Part shown: positions 34,245 to 45,654 of the stretch, piece by piece | How the letters are laid out: each line of letters opens with the position of its first letter | Numbering within the stretch: the stretch's first letter is position 1 | Assembly: GCA_016110215.1 (NCBI GenBank) | Contig: JADWQD010000003.1 | Location: 682,001 to 746,000 of the forward strand | Direction of reading: 5' to 3' | DNA length: 64,000 bases | DNA from: Capronia americana | Lineage: Eukaryota; Ascomycota; Eurotiomycetes; Chaetothyriales; Herpotrichiellaceae | Notes under the pieces: generated by a model | What the model was told of the DNA's origin: nothing | The model's input: the letters and a program-made list of their open reading frames with translations, nothing else | Databases searched by the model: none | Position numbers and translations under genes: made by a program

Positions 34245-35278
34245 GTCAGACGGCCTCGTTAACGAACATGTAGGAGTGAGCGCTCCCCTGGCCTGGTCTG
34301 TTGAAGCGTCTTCTGTCACTGCGGAGAGCCATAGTCAGTTCGCGTGGTGTGATTCGGGTGATTCCAATGTGGGAAAGGAAGGGTGTTTGAATCCCTACGA
34401 CGGCACGCATGCCCAAACGGTGCGGCCAACAGATATTGCTCCAGAAGCAGAAACAGCCAAGTAGATAAATAATGTATTCGGCGGGTGCTCTTGGCACTAT
34501 GGATAATACACTGATGCAATACATTAGCGACTGAATTAACTGTGGCGGCACGGCACGTAGAACGATAAAGAGAGCTCCAAAGGGGGCCCGCATGGATTTC
34601 CTCTGAACGAAGGAAGAGACTAAACTATCCTAGAGGGAAAGACAGAAAGAGGAGAGCGCGCTGTCTTCCACGTCCGAGCGGGTAATGAACCGTCCTATGT
34701 CACGAAGAATAGTGCGTGCAACAGATCCGCTGCGCTCTGCCACCATCCAGGTCTTGGATCTTGTTCCACCAAGTCAAGATCCAGAATCCCGACCCCGATG
34801 GTGCAGCATGGAGATTCATCGAGCGCCAACCATAGCACGCTGAAGGCTGTTCGACTTTGCTATTGTCGGTGAACGCGTGACGACCTTGCCGGGGTTTTGC
34901 AAGTCTGCAAAAAGTTGGAAGGGGAGAGGACAGAGATGTGTTGACCTAACAGTGTCAATGCAGTTGTTATTGGTAATTATCTGTGTGGTAAACAGGCAGA
35001 TGAAGGCCTGGCGCGCATTGATGCCAAGGATGGTGCACGTGACATTACCACGTGACCACCACCGCCAACAAGATGTGGATGGGAGACGAAGTTTCTCATC
35101 TATGAAAGGACCGATGCGAAGTCCAGACACTGGATATATTTTGTTTATTGTCTATGTACCTCGTAGCTTTCGCAAAATTAGTTTTGGATGTCGCCATCTG
35201 GTTGTACCCGAAGTCGTGTATCGTGTATGTATATCCAAACCCCCAATTCGTGTAGTGTCCTTCATTATATATAACCCT
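34245..35278. other. Intergenic between convergent VIP1 and GT2
   Basis: 1.03 kb shared 3' region. A run resembling a tRNA T-arm (34380-34396) lacks an acceptor stem, so no RNA gene is called. Confidence 0.45.
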
Positions 35279-38200
35279 TTACACCTTTTCAATATTGCTT
35301 TTGTCGTCCACGGCATACTCATCGACGGCGCTAACAATATGCGGATTGAGGACGAACGGTAAGCTGCAATGACAGACAATCATCAGAGCCATTGGTACGA
35401 TGGCCACAGGTTGTGTAATCCTCCATGCCAGCGGCGCAAAGAAGGCCATGTATATCACGCCCCCAGCGAGTGGTAGCATGAAAAAAAACATCAACCAGAA
35501 CTTGCTCAAAATCTTCGGGATCTCCTTGAAGAAGTTTGAATTCTCGACTTCCTTCTTGGTCATTTCCCAGGTCATTTCGTAGCCGATGATGTGGGCGATC
35601 AAAGCTTTGTTGACGTGGAAGCTGAGGCCGTAGAAGTAGAAGCAGTACATCGGCTGCCACCTGAAATTTTCCCAGAGCGAACCAAAGAATGATTTTTCGC
35701 CGATGCGGGCTCGCATAACGGCTAGGGCGAGGTTGCTGAGGATCCAGAACACCAGGACCACGGAGAGAAAGATGGACCATGAGGAGGTGTAGAATTTGTC
35801 CAGTTCATCCCAGAAAAGGCCAACCAGAACGTAGTTGGCAATGGTGTAGAAGAAGCCACTGCCGATGGCATAATCTGTGAGACGAGGGTGTCAGCTCGGC
35901 AAGTCCACCATCCGCAAGAGTGACACAATACTCACATGAAGTCATGTACGATATAATGCTGAGCTTCGAAGACCAATGCATATCGCAAAACAAAAATTTC
36001 CAGAAAAGCTTTGTAAATGGACCTCTCCAGAGCCAGGTCCAAATAGGATTGAACAAGAGTTCACTGTCGCCGTAAGAGTATCTCTCCCATCGACTGATTT
36101 CATCGTATATCGTAAGAGAGACTTGCTCCTTGAACTCGTCTTGATGGTAGGAAGCGTATCGAGTGACCCAGTTGGCGCTTTGCAGTCGAATGCTCATGTT
36201 GAAATCCTCGGAAATGTGATATTCAGACCAGTACATGACATAGTTCGGATCACCCGTATCTATCGCGACATCTTGGAGCGCCTTCCAGCGCACGAAAGCG
36301 TTGTGGCCGACGAAGGGCGCGCATTCACCATTGCTGACTTGGAACCGAATCTGCGCATAACACATTTTGGCAAAATAAGTCGCACCGTTCTCGAAGAAGT
36401 CCCCGGAAACTTGCGTCACACTGGTATGGTGCTGTACGACAGCGACTTCTGGCGAGAGGAACATTTCTGCCGCACCATTGATCAAACAGTCTTTTGGCTG
36501 AGGCTCCACGTTAGCTCAATACTCGCATTTCAGGTGTCCATGACTTACAACCCGAGTATCGGAATCACACATCAGGATGACTTCACCGATACGGATGTCT
36601 CCAGCGGCTTTGACTCGACTATCCTTGGCCAGTTCTTCGGTCAAAGCTTGGTGATAGAGAACGTCCTCTTCCGCCGGGTCGATGAAGACTGGGCTTCCAT
36701 CTTTGACTTGCTTGTGGGCATGCACGAGTCTTGTGAGAGTTCGCTCGACCTTGTTGGCAAAATTCATGCAGAAGTTCGAATTCGAGGCTTTCTTGAATCG
36801 CCCGGTCCGAAAGTATCCGTTCTCGCCGTTCATCGGTCGGGCTACCCAGCTGTGGCGAAAGTCAGTAAAAGGAGTTGCCAGACGGCTGTGTATGACGCTT
36901 ACCCAATGTTGTTGGCTTCGTACCATTCGATCCGGGTTTGTGCCGCAGCAGGGTCGCTATGAAGGAGGTATCCGAGGCCGTCATCCGTGATGAAAATATT
37001 GGCCTTTCCTCCTTTCAACTCATAGTCTGAGACTGCAGCCATCAGACTTCGCACCGTTGGCATAACGACCAGCTCCAGCGACTCCTTGTAAACAGCCATT
37101 TGTATTGTGACTCGTGGAGGAGTGAATCCTTGATCATACGCTTGCTTGAGGTTTGGTTTGTTGCTCGAGAAGAATCGTGTGTTGGTGAAAAGGCCAGTGA
37201 TGGGTCCAAAAAGCTGGAAGGCATAAGTCATCAGAGACAGAGAGAAGAACATGGCCACAACCAGGGTTAGTGGCTCGAAGGCGATCCAGACGAATCGCAT
37301 GCGATCACCGTCTGTCAGAAACTCGAGGACGAGATGAGATGTGGTGTAGCCGAAGATGAGGAAGACCAGGAAGAATATCGAGCACGCCATGATGATAGCG
37401 CCATAGAGCTTTACCGGGCGGTCGAGCGATTCCTTTTCGAGCTCTTGATCTTCCAAGTCTGAGATCTCGGTGACTTCGGTTGTGAACCTGTCCCTCTTCG
37501 ACTTGTCCCACACGCTTAGAGAACTGGCAGTCAAAGCTCTGGATGTGTTGCGGGCGCCGGTGAAAGGAGCAGCCCCCCAGATCTGATATTCGGTCAGCAC
37601 TCTCCTGGGTGGCAGACAACATACACCAGTCCCGGTTGTCGGAACTCACCAGTTTCATCAGTTCCTCTTCCGTGGTGACCGCTTGTTGCAACACCTTGTC
37701 AGCTTCGTCATGCCATACTAGAAGAATTCTCTCGCTTCTGATTAATGCCGCGTAGGGAAATCTTCGCGCCTGGGCAAGCCCGATTCGCATGAGGTTGGCC
37801 ATGCAGTCGACGACTTGGAGATCCAGGCCATCACTAAGCGTGATTGCATGATCTTCGTCCCCAATGACATCGAAGATGGCCTCTGTGGAATCCGTAGCAA
37901 TGGCAAAAGCTGCCTGGACGCCAAGTTTTGTAACCGTGCGAACCAGCGTTTCCTGGAGGTCCGTTGGCTCGACGCTGTAGGTGCCATTGGATTGACGCAG
38001 GAGGACACCGAGTGGCCTTTTTGGCAGGGCGATATCGAACCAGCCATTGGCAACACCTTTTCCATAAAGGAATTTGGTCATCTAGGACTCGATTAGCTCG
38101 GCTTGCCTAGCATTTTCGAAGGCTCTTACCGTCCGGTGCCTCAGTGCTTCATCGAAGTTGGCTCTGTCCAGGCGCCTGCTCTGGCGGCTTGACACGGACA

Positions 38201-38288
38201 CTCCTGAAAGGTTCGGCTGCGAAAAATGCAGATATGAAGGCCTCGCCAGAGCCGGAGAGGCACCAGCCTCCGTCGAAGGTGAAGCCAT
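35279..38288 (-). CDS. GT2 membrane polysaccharide synthase
   Basis: Integral-membrane family 2 glycosyltransferase related to cellulose/hyaluronan/glucan synthases. Six exons: 38288-38130, 38081-37650, 37582-36903, 36849-36549, 36497-35936, 35874-35279; 909 residues with all phases consistent. Order: N-terminal soluble domain starting FLYGKGVANGWFDIALPKRP (about 55-200, the region known as DUF7928 in fungal GT2 proteins), two membrane spans, catalytic GT2 domain, and four or more C-terminal spans. Catalytic signatures: FITDDGLG, CDSDTRV (Asp519-x-Asp521), SEDF (Glu621-Asp622) and EISRW (657-661) in place of the usual QxxRW. Families like this include enzymes for mixed-linkage glucan and for hyphal surface polysaccharide; which one applies is unknown. 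The 5' end is uncertain: an upstream ATG at 38564 could be joined by an extra intron. It is divergent from a GH16 gene. Confidence 0.88.
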
Positions 38289-39438
38289 CGGTGTTGTTGA
38301 TAGAAGCAAAGAAGCTTCGTCTCTACATCAGCCTGACACGTCGAGGGGACCGAGCCTTGTCAAAAGTCAGAACGATGAAGTACGAGTACAGACGAACTGA
38401 GAAGATTTGTTTACAGAAAAAGACGGTGGCTTGTCGCTATCTCCCATCCCCGGAGACCCCTGAGGGCGAATTACCGCATCCAAGTTGCGCACCTTGTCCG
38501 GATGCACGATCCTGCTCGCCTTCGACCCTCGTCGCGTCCCGCATTGTCTGATATCAAAGGCCATGGTGGCTAGCTCAGCCGTTGAACGTAGCGCGTCTCA
38601 CTTGGACGATAGTTGCGTTCGGCAAATCTCAGCCTGCCGTGATGATTGGATGTGTTCTTACTGCAGGAACAGATCTGAGGTCCACCTTTGCCCCGGATAC
38701 GAAGGCTTCCGCAGCTTAAACTTGGAGATCCCGTGGCGGTGGCGTTCTGGGCTGAGACACTGCATGGTGTCGGAAGTACAATCTCTGGTTCAGGCTATTC
38801 ATGGACCGCTGGCCTGCGACACGGCAGTGACAGCACATTGTGACAGCACATCGCCAGCTCGCCACGCAAAACCTGGCTGACCAGGACGGTAAATCAGAGG
38901 GTCATCATGGATATCGCTTATCACCACATGACTCTGCCTCCTTTACCAATGGTATCTCACAGTCGGAGGATCATCGCCTCGGATCAGCACTGCTCAGAGA
39001 CAATGTATGCGACATCGCCTAGCGACCTTCCCCATGAGCGATAAGAATATTCTCTATCTTGTTGGAACCCGGTTTTCATTTCCTCGCTAACCGTTCTTAA
39101 TCTCACGGCCAACTTCTGAACTGTCCCCATTGGGAATTGTGGCTGGCATGGCTGGATATGCGCCTCCAATAACGTTTCCAGGGCTAGTTGCGCACACTGC
39201 CTGGGCGACTGGCTAATCCCCCTTCTGCGCCTCGAGCACATGTCTCACGACTGACGAGCGTGTCTCATGAAAACAGTCTGTACGAGCACATGAAAGTCGC
39301 CACCCATGCCGATCGATTTTGGTGAATTTCCAACCACCGCTCTATGCAAAAGTTGAATGCCGCTACATTATCATTGTCTCGCAATCACCTTGACGGCTTT
39401 TGTGTGTCAGTCAGTCTCGGGCAAAGGCGGGAGAGAAG
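38289..39438. promoter_or_regulatory. Divergent region GT2 / GH16
   Basis: 1.15 kb between the two wall-polysaccharide genes. The minus-strand frame 38564-38367 might be a 5' exon of the GT2 gene. No other gene is recognised. The layout allows common regulation of both genes. Confidence 0.45.
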
Positions 39439-41227
39439 ATGACGTCGACGTTCGCAAACTCTCTTGACCCCGACTTCATCTTTGGAGCGCATCAAGCAAG
39501 TCATCTAAGTCCCCAGATGCCCAGTCACAGCAACAGCGAGGTCGCATCGATAGAGAACTATGGCTACAATCGTACCCGAGACGCTTCCGAGGAGGATCTC
39601 TTCCGAGGCCTCAACAGCTATCGTGTGAGCGGGACACGCAACCATGAGTTCAAAACTTATCTGCTGGATGGAAAGTTCGTTGCTCTTCCATCCAACTACT
39701 CGAGCATCATTGACATAAAGCAGGATTGAGAAACCTTGGACTGCGGACAAGAAATTCAAAGCGCCTCGCAAGGGCAATTGGTATATCCTTGGAGGACTTC
39801 TCCTTGCCATAGCTCTCAGCGCTGTCGTGAACTGGAGGATCGCGGTCGGCGTTCCCAACCACGAGGTTCGGCTTTCCCCATTTTGCGTCTGACAGTGCTT
39901 CGCTGACACCGAGTTTTCCGTTGCAGTATTGTCTAGTCTTGGACGATTCCTTCAGCACCCTCGATAAATCCATCTGGAGGCACGAAGTCCAACTTGACGG
40001 GTTTGGCAACGGCGCCTTCGACTGGACAACAACTGATGACCGAAACGCCTTCACGGATGACGAAGGACTTCACATCGTTCCCACTTTCACCACTGCCACA
40101 ACCGATATTACTGAAAGCCAAATCCACAATGGGTCAGTAGTTCCACCCTCCCCCCCGGGGCGGGGTCCGGGGTGGTGAAGGATGCTAACCTGCGGATCAG
40201 TTATCATCTGAACTTGGGCCAGACAAAAAAAGGTGACGGCTCATGCACAGCCAGCAAAACTGCCCAATACTACGCCGACGAATGCACCAGGAATTCCAAC
40301 ATTTCCTCCCACGCAATCATAAACCCCGTGAGGTCGGCACGCATTACTACGCAAGGTGCAAAATCGATCCAGTATGGCCGTGTTGAAGTCGTGGCCAAGG
40401 TGCCAAAGGGCGATTGGCTCTGGCCGGCAATCTGGATGATGCCTGAAGACAGCGTCTATGGTATATGGCCATTATCAGGCGAGATTGATATTATGGAAAG
40501 CCGCGGTAACGCACGCGGCTACAGAGACGGCGGAAGAGAGACAGTCTCAAGCACAATCCATTGGGGTGAGCGAAACTCAGTCTCGGTTTCGAGAGTGACC
40601 TTGTTGAACTGAATCGTGCCAGGTACCTCGTGGAAGACCGACAACTTCTTCAGAACTACACAAAAGCACAAAATTCAAAGAACAGACTACTCCGAGGGTT
40701 TTCACACGTTTGGGCTCGAGTGGGATAAAGATTACCTTTACACATGGGTCGACAATCGACTTCAGCAAGTTCTCTACGTCGACTTCACGAAACAGGACCT
40801 CTGGCACCGCGGCCATTTCCAAGGTGAATACGAGAATGGCACGCAAGCCCTAAATCCGTGGTTCAATGGTCAGAAGAATGCACCTTTCGATCAAAAATTC
40901 TACCTGATTCTCAATGTTGCGGTCGGGAGTCGAAATGGCTGGTTCCGGTACGTTTTGGCAGCCTTGCTCGGTTCTGTGTTTCACCATCGCTGACACATGT
41001 TATACAGGGACGGAGTTGGTCACAAGCCATGGGTTGATGGCAGAGACTCTGCAGCCTCTGACTTTTACGGCGGTGAGTCCGGTGTGACCTGTTGTTACCT
41101 TTCACAATCCATGCTGACTCATCAATTAGCCAGATCGGAGTGGGAACCGACCTGGGGATCGGGAAACGAACGCGGCCTGACGGTCAAGAATGTCAAAATG
41201 TGGCAGCAAGGGAAATGTAGCACATAG
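39439..41227 (+). CDS. Membrane-anchored GH16 beta-glucanase
   Basis: Glycoside hydrolase family 16 enzyme (beta-1,3 or beta-1,3-1,4-glucanase-like) anchored as a type II membrane protein. Seven exons: 39439-39674, 39724-39865, 39927-40132, 40201-40565, 40623-40947, 41008-41072, 41130-41227; 478 residues. A cytosolic N-terminus of about 95 residues ends with EKPW, followed by one membrane span (about 98-115, WYILGGLLLAIALSAVV). The catalytic motif GEIDIMES carries Glu289, Asp291 and Glu294 (nucleophile, helper, acid/base). Other family blocks: YGRVEVVAKVPKGDWLWPAI, FHTFGLEWD, FYLILNVAVG and the final W-x2-TW. Introns are 49-68 bp; two donors are unusual (GTTCGT, GTTCGG). Divergent from the GT2 synthase, which suggests a joint role in making and trimming one glucan. 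The protein would act outside the plasma membrane. Confidence 0.88.
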
Positions 41228-42604
41228 AATATAAATCGGATGTATATCAGCACACGAAATGGGATGTAGACTAGCACACGAATGGGACGGAATAGCATAC
41301 GAAATGGGAGGTAGACTGGCACACGATATGGGATGTACATACTCAGTAATGGAAGGCCGTTTTCGAGCCTTGGTCATACTTGAGTAAAGACGAAGTAGTT
41401 CATGAAATGCATGGTCTGGGAGTCCGGTCGTTGCACCTCCAATGTAAGCAGCATGACCAATCTGACGAGTCCTTATTATCCAGATTTGCTCTCTCAAAAC
41501 AGGAAGGAAACACGCAGCCGAAACGACCCAGCCACAACGGCATCTCGACTGCACCGACCACTCTGACTCTGACTTTGGCGGTGCTATACCTCGTAGATAC
41601 ACCTGAAAGACCGAGACCGTTGGTGTTCTCGTTGCCCCAAAAGGGCTCGACCTAACCGGTAACGGCTAGCTCAACGAGTCAGGTACTCTTGTATTCGGCA
41701 ACGGCGGTGTTGTCCCGGCAACAGAACAGAACCGAAATCTCAGCCCGGTGCCGTGCTGTGCAACTATGTAACTGGCTCAGCGTTGACATTCACCCATTCA
41801 CCCTCCATTCACGAACATGTCCTGGCTGCAATCCAGACCTCCGGTCGGCAGGAGTTCTACCCGCGGCAGTACGAGTACGTACGAGTATCAGCGGGGCTGT
41901 GAAGCCTGTATACACAGTACATCATTATGGAGGATTTGGATCCACTCCTATGTAGTGTACATGGCACACTCCTGGTTCGCGAAGCACGTGAAAACCACGC
42001 CCATGGGGGATTATCCTACCCCAGCCAGAGCCAGCGCAGTTCAATTAGCCGGAGTGAGGTGCCTCATCTGCGGCAGTACAAAGGCGGGGAGTATGGCAGG
42101 GCAGGATACATGCCGTATGTAAGACGAGTTTTTTGTTTTCTGCCTTGAACTGGGCTGGGCCGTCTTCCACCAAACTGTGTTTCTTGGAGGACCGCGCCGA
42201 CATGGAAGTCTCAACGGAAGAGGCACACACACCCGAAAGCGTAGATGATGATATTTTCGAAACGGCCTGATGAGCCAACGACGTCTCGAGAAGATGATAC
42301 CGGGGCATATGAAAAACCGCAAGCTGGACTGCTGAACTGTTGTGACTATCATCGTCTGAATCCGCTCTGCTTCCACAACGTGCGTACCAATAGGATAAGA
42401 CTTGACTCAAACCCGCCGGTCTCTCGCTTTCACCTATGAAGCCAGCCAGCCCTCTGTCCTTCGTACCCTACAGATGACGCGACAAACCAGTCGACCCCTA
42501 CCACCACTCCGGATTATGAGTAGCTGGTTGAAAGCTGGGGTCGTAAGTGATCTCAGAACAGTATCCAGAAGATAGGATCATTTAACCATTTGGTAGCTAC
42601 CATT
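41228..42604. other. Intergenic between convergent GH16 and TPR-CHAT
   Basis: 1.38 kb with a minisatellite at its start. No gene recognised in the rest. Confidence 0.45.
41238..41340. repeat. ~22-bp minisatellite
   Basis: About five imperfect copies of a unit like AGCACACGAAATGGGATGTA, separated by GACT or similar, in the immediate 3' region of the GH16 gene. Copies differ by substitutions and 1-2 bp indels. Confidence 0.8.
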
Positions 42605-42678
42605 TTAACCTCCCAGGTGGATAAACGGAGCCCATTTCCAAATAGCTGCGCAATTGTCTTGCCCAGCCCGGAAATCCA

Positions 42679-45654
42679 TCACGGCACAGTGAAGCGCGTG
42701 TGACACGGGCAAGTTTTCTGACTTGTTGTCCTTGAGCAATTCCTCGTAGAACTTGCCTGCAATGGCAACAGCGTCCCTATAACGTGTCGGAATCCAATGA
42801 GCTGAAAAGCGCTGGCGAGATGGATACTCTCGTCAACGAGATCTTCGACTTTCAGCTCAGCGGTCGAACAGGCCGAGAGGTAGGCGATTTCGGTATCATC
42901 ACGACTGACTGGGTCCAAATCGCCGAGGGCGAGGCGCTCCTGCTTCTCTCTCCCAAGGAGGAGAGCACTTTTAGCGGGCTCTACCGTGTCTGCAATGCCA
43001 TGACAAGCAAAGTGGGCTATCGTGCAAGTCTCGAACTCGGAAAGGACTTCTTCTTTCGTAGGCCGCTCCAAAACCTTCATCGACGCCCATGAGCCGACGT
43101 GTTTCTTGATAGCCGCGACCTCCTCCGCCACGTCGAGCCAGACCTTATGGCCTGGTGTGCTAGGCATTGAAATAACAAGGACTTTTGGCTTTCTCTCTCT
43201 GCTCAATGTCTGGGGCTTGTTTCTGGTGAACTGAAGCATTTTCAAAGTCGTGACATACGATGAGACGACGTGACTCAGTGTGTTCTCCGTGGATCCTTTC
43301 GAATGATCACCAGCTGCATGAATCGGTACCTGGGCCATGATACCACCCCCAACCCACCAGACATGCGGTAACTTTCCGCCAGGGCTTACTGGATTGACAA
43401 GCCCTAATTCTGAGAGGACTGGCTTCACTGCGACTTTCCACAGGGCTGACAGTTCGGTTGACATCTCTGGAATAAGGGTCTCTTGCTTTCTGCCTCCGAG
43501 AGAAAGCGATGCATCCCGTCGTGCCAAGTTTCCTCTTGAAGCACAAGTATCAATACATCGCCGAAGCTTTTCTTTCTTCAGGTCAGGGAGACATAAGACC
43601 TGTATTCCATCTGTGGTTATGATGAACGCCTCACTACTGACATCACTGACATTAAAGGAGACGAGAGGCCCGTCTCGTGCCAAGTTCAAGATCTCGTTCT
43701 CTGAGGGAGGTAGAAGGAAATTTTCACATCCCTCACATGCCCGTATCTCGTTTTGAATATCAGACAGGGTCTTGAACAGCCGCTCACGCTGAAGGTCGTG
43801 TGATGTGTAGTCTTTCGCTGAAATATCCAGCAAAGCAGAATTTCGAAATGCATTCGCGGCTGTGATCTGCTGCCTTATTTTGAGATATTGCGACCGCTTG
43901 TCATTATCCTTCTCCTTGAGAGACGACAAATCCGCTCTAAAGTCCATCATTAGACTCGAAATCACTCCTCTGCTCTGCTCCAGCGCTTGAAATGCTTGGA
44001 CCGGAGTCCTTCCGGCTTTCAAGAAGACGGAGCCCGTGAGAGATGCGAGCCCGAAGAACTGTCGAAGAGTGTATTGCAGATCGTCTCGAGCACTTGACGG
44101 CTGTGTGACCTCAGGGAGAATGTTTAATACCTGGTCTAGTAATTCAGCCGCCCTCTCCCACTTCTTCTCCGCGACCAGATGATATATAGCTGATTGTCCG
44201 GCAAGTATCCGAGTTAGTGGAAGTCCGCTTGACGTACCAAGACAAGATTCATACGACGATATCGCATTCTGCAAGTCTTCCTTTTCTCGACCGTTCAACT
44301 CGTATCTATCATCGAATAGGCTCCCCAGATTGCTTTGGTATGTTGCACGATCCACAGCATTGTCAGACGTCTGGCTAATAGCTTCTCGGGAATAATGAAT
44401 GGCTTTATCCAGGTCGGCTGGCAGTCCAGTGCACCGGTAGGCATCCCCAAAAAGAAGTCCCAAGTTGTTTATGCGTCCTGCATAATCCCAATCACGCTCC
44501 TCGGTAGCTTTGACCGCGGCTAAGGTGACTTGAATAGCTTGCTCCAGGATAGGTGATTTGGCTGCCTGGGTTGGAGTTTTCAGAGACTTTTGCCTGAGGA
44601 GAACGCCAAGGGTGTTCAAGCGCCTCAAACGGTCTGCATGATCATCCGGCGTCATACTTATAGCTTCCCGTGCGTGAATAATAGCATCTTCAATGTCCCT
44701 TGTTTGTGAACCTCTCAAATAGCGCTCGCCCAGTATATTGGCTAAGTTGCTCAAATATGTCGCACGTTCTGGCTGATGCTGAGCTGTCAGATCAACCGCC
44801 TGTTGTGCGAACTTTAGTGCTTGTTCTAGATCTTCCTTTCCATTATCTCTCAGGTATCGGTCTCGTAGCAGACTCGCAAGGTTGTTCAAACGGCCCGCAT
44901 AGCTTGGGTCGTCGTCTGAGGTCAATGCCATCACCTTTTGATAGTTCCTGATCGCCAAATCGAGGTCCAGCGGGTTTCCACTATGGAGAAATCGATCTCC
45001 ATATAGAGTTGCTAAATCCCCTAAGAATTTGGCTTTGTCCGGATCATTGTCGGATGTAATGTTAACCGCATTCTTGGTGTGTTCAAGGGCTTCATCAATA
45101 ACAGCGTCCCCTCCTGATTTCAGGAACCGAGCCCCTAGGACTGTTCCGAGACTGTTGGAGACCCTTGCTGGAAGCTGTTCCTGTTCCGAATAGGTGTTAA
45201 CGACTTGCCTGATGAAATTTATGGCTTCATCAATGTCCGTCAACTCATCAGTGACTAGAAACTTTTCGTGGTAGTAGATTCCAACGTCATTCAGGAACGT
45301 CCGATGATTGTGAGAGTCTTCGGTAACATCGGCGGCTGCCTTTGCGTAGCTAATTGCAGCCTCGATGTCAGCTAGTACTGGGTCATCAGTCATGAGGAAT
45401 TTGTCTCTGAATAGGCTCCCTAAGAAAGCGAACCGTTTCGGCCTCATCCGATCCCCCTCAGGGGTGATGTTGGTGCTCTTTACTATGGCTTCGATAGCTT
45501 CTTGAAGGTCATCCAGGTCTTCCGTGTGGTTAAACAGGTTTCTGTATAGAGTTCCCTGTCGATCCAGGAGCTCTAAGTAGTCCGGGTCATTTGCTGAAGC
45601 CGCATCAATGTTTCGTCGTATGGCCCTAATATTCTCTTTCAGTCTCTCCATCAT
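42679..45654 (-). CDS. TPR-CHAT protease-like protein, 3' frameshift
   Basis: Intronless frame of 991 residues. Residues 1 to about 560 are tandem tetratricopeptide repeats with roughly 42-residue spacing (repeated NLA.LL..RY / DLE.AI...REAI patterns). The C-terminus is a CHAT (caspase HetF-associated) clan-CD protease domain: AHFACHG gives the catalytic His885, and YLSACSTA the catalytic Cys929. Just after GFRHVIG (about residue 960) the frame runs into unrelated sequence and stops. One frame over, bases 42775-42605 encode DAVAIAGKFYEELL and end KWAPFIHLGG, the normal CHAT C-terminus. So the gene is frameshifted; the His/Cys pair is intact but the last strand and helices are lost unless the shift is an assembly error. 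TPR-CHAT proteins occur in fungal cell-death and immunity-type repertoires and in bacterial gRAMP (Craspase) systems. It is head-to-head with a caspase gene. Confidence 0.9.
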   Translation of the reverse strand: MMERLKENIRAIRRNIDAASANDPDYLELLDRQGTLYRNLFNHTEDLDDLQEAIEAIVKSTNITPEGDRMRPKRFAFLGSLFRDKFLMTDDPVLADIEAAISYAKAAADVTEDSHNHRTFLNDVGIYYHEKFLVTDELTDIDEAINFIRQVVNTYSEQEQLPARVSNSLGTVLGARFLKSGGDAVIDEALEHTKNAVNITSDNDPDKAKFLGDLATLYGDRFLHSGNPLDLDLAIRNYQKVMALTSDDDPSYAGRLNNLASLLRDRYLRDNGKEDLEQALKFAQQAVDLTAQHQPERATYLSNLANILGERYLRGSQTRDIEDAIIHAREAISMTPDDHADRLRRLNTLGVLLRQKSLKTPTQAAKSPILEQAIQVTLAAVKATEERDWDYAGRINNLGLLFGDAYRCTGLPADLDKAIHYSREAISQTSDNAVDRATYQSNLGSLFDDRYELNGREKEDLQNAISSYESCLGTSSGLPLTRILAGQSAIYHLVAEKKWERAAELLDQVLNILPEVTQPSSARDDLQYTLRQFFGLASLTGSVFLKAGRTPVQAFQALEQSRGVISSLMMDFRADLSSLKEKDNDKRSQYLKIRQQITAANAFRNSALLDISAKDYTSHDLQRERLFKTLSDIQNEIRACEGCENFLLPPSENEILNLARDGPLVSFNVSDVSSEAFIITTDGIQVLCLPDLKKEKLRRCIDTCASRGNLARRDASLSLGGRKQETLIPEMSTELSALWKVAVKPVLSELGLVNPVSPGGKLPHVWWVGGGIMAQVPIHAAGDHSKGSTENTLSHVVSSYVTTLKMLQFTRNKPQTLSRERKPKVLVISMPSTPGHKVWLDVAEEVAAIKKHVGSWASMKVLERPTKEEVLSEFETCTIAHFACHGIADTVEPAKSALLLGREKQERLALGDLDPVSRDDTEIAYLSACSTAELKVEDLVDESIHLASAFQLIGFRHVIGTLLPLQASSTRNCSRTTSQKTCPCHTRFTVP

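Noticed and set aside
34336..34410. tRNA-like T-arm (AGGGTGTTTGAATCCCT)
   Set aside because: No matching acceptor stem, D-arm or anticodon arm; the TTTGAAT loop also departs from TTCGAAT.
42754..42784. A 27-bp GT...AG segment in the TPR-CHAT gene that might act as an intron to repair the frame
   Set aside because: It is shorter than any intron in the window and its removal leads to the wrong frame.
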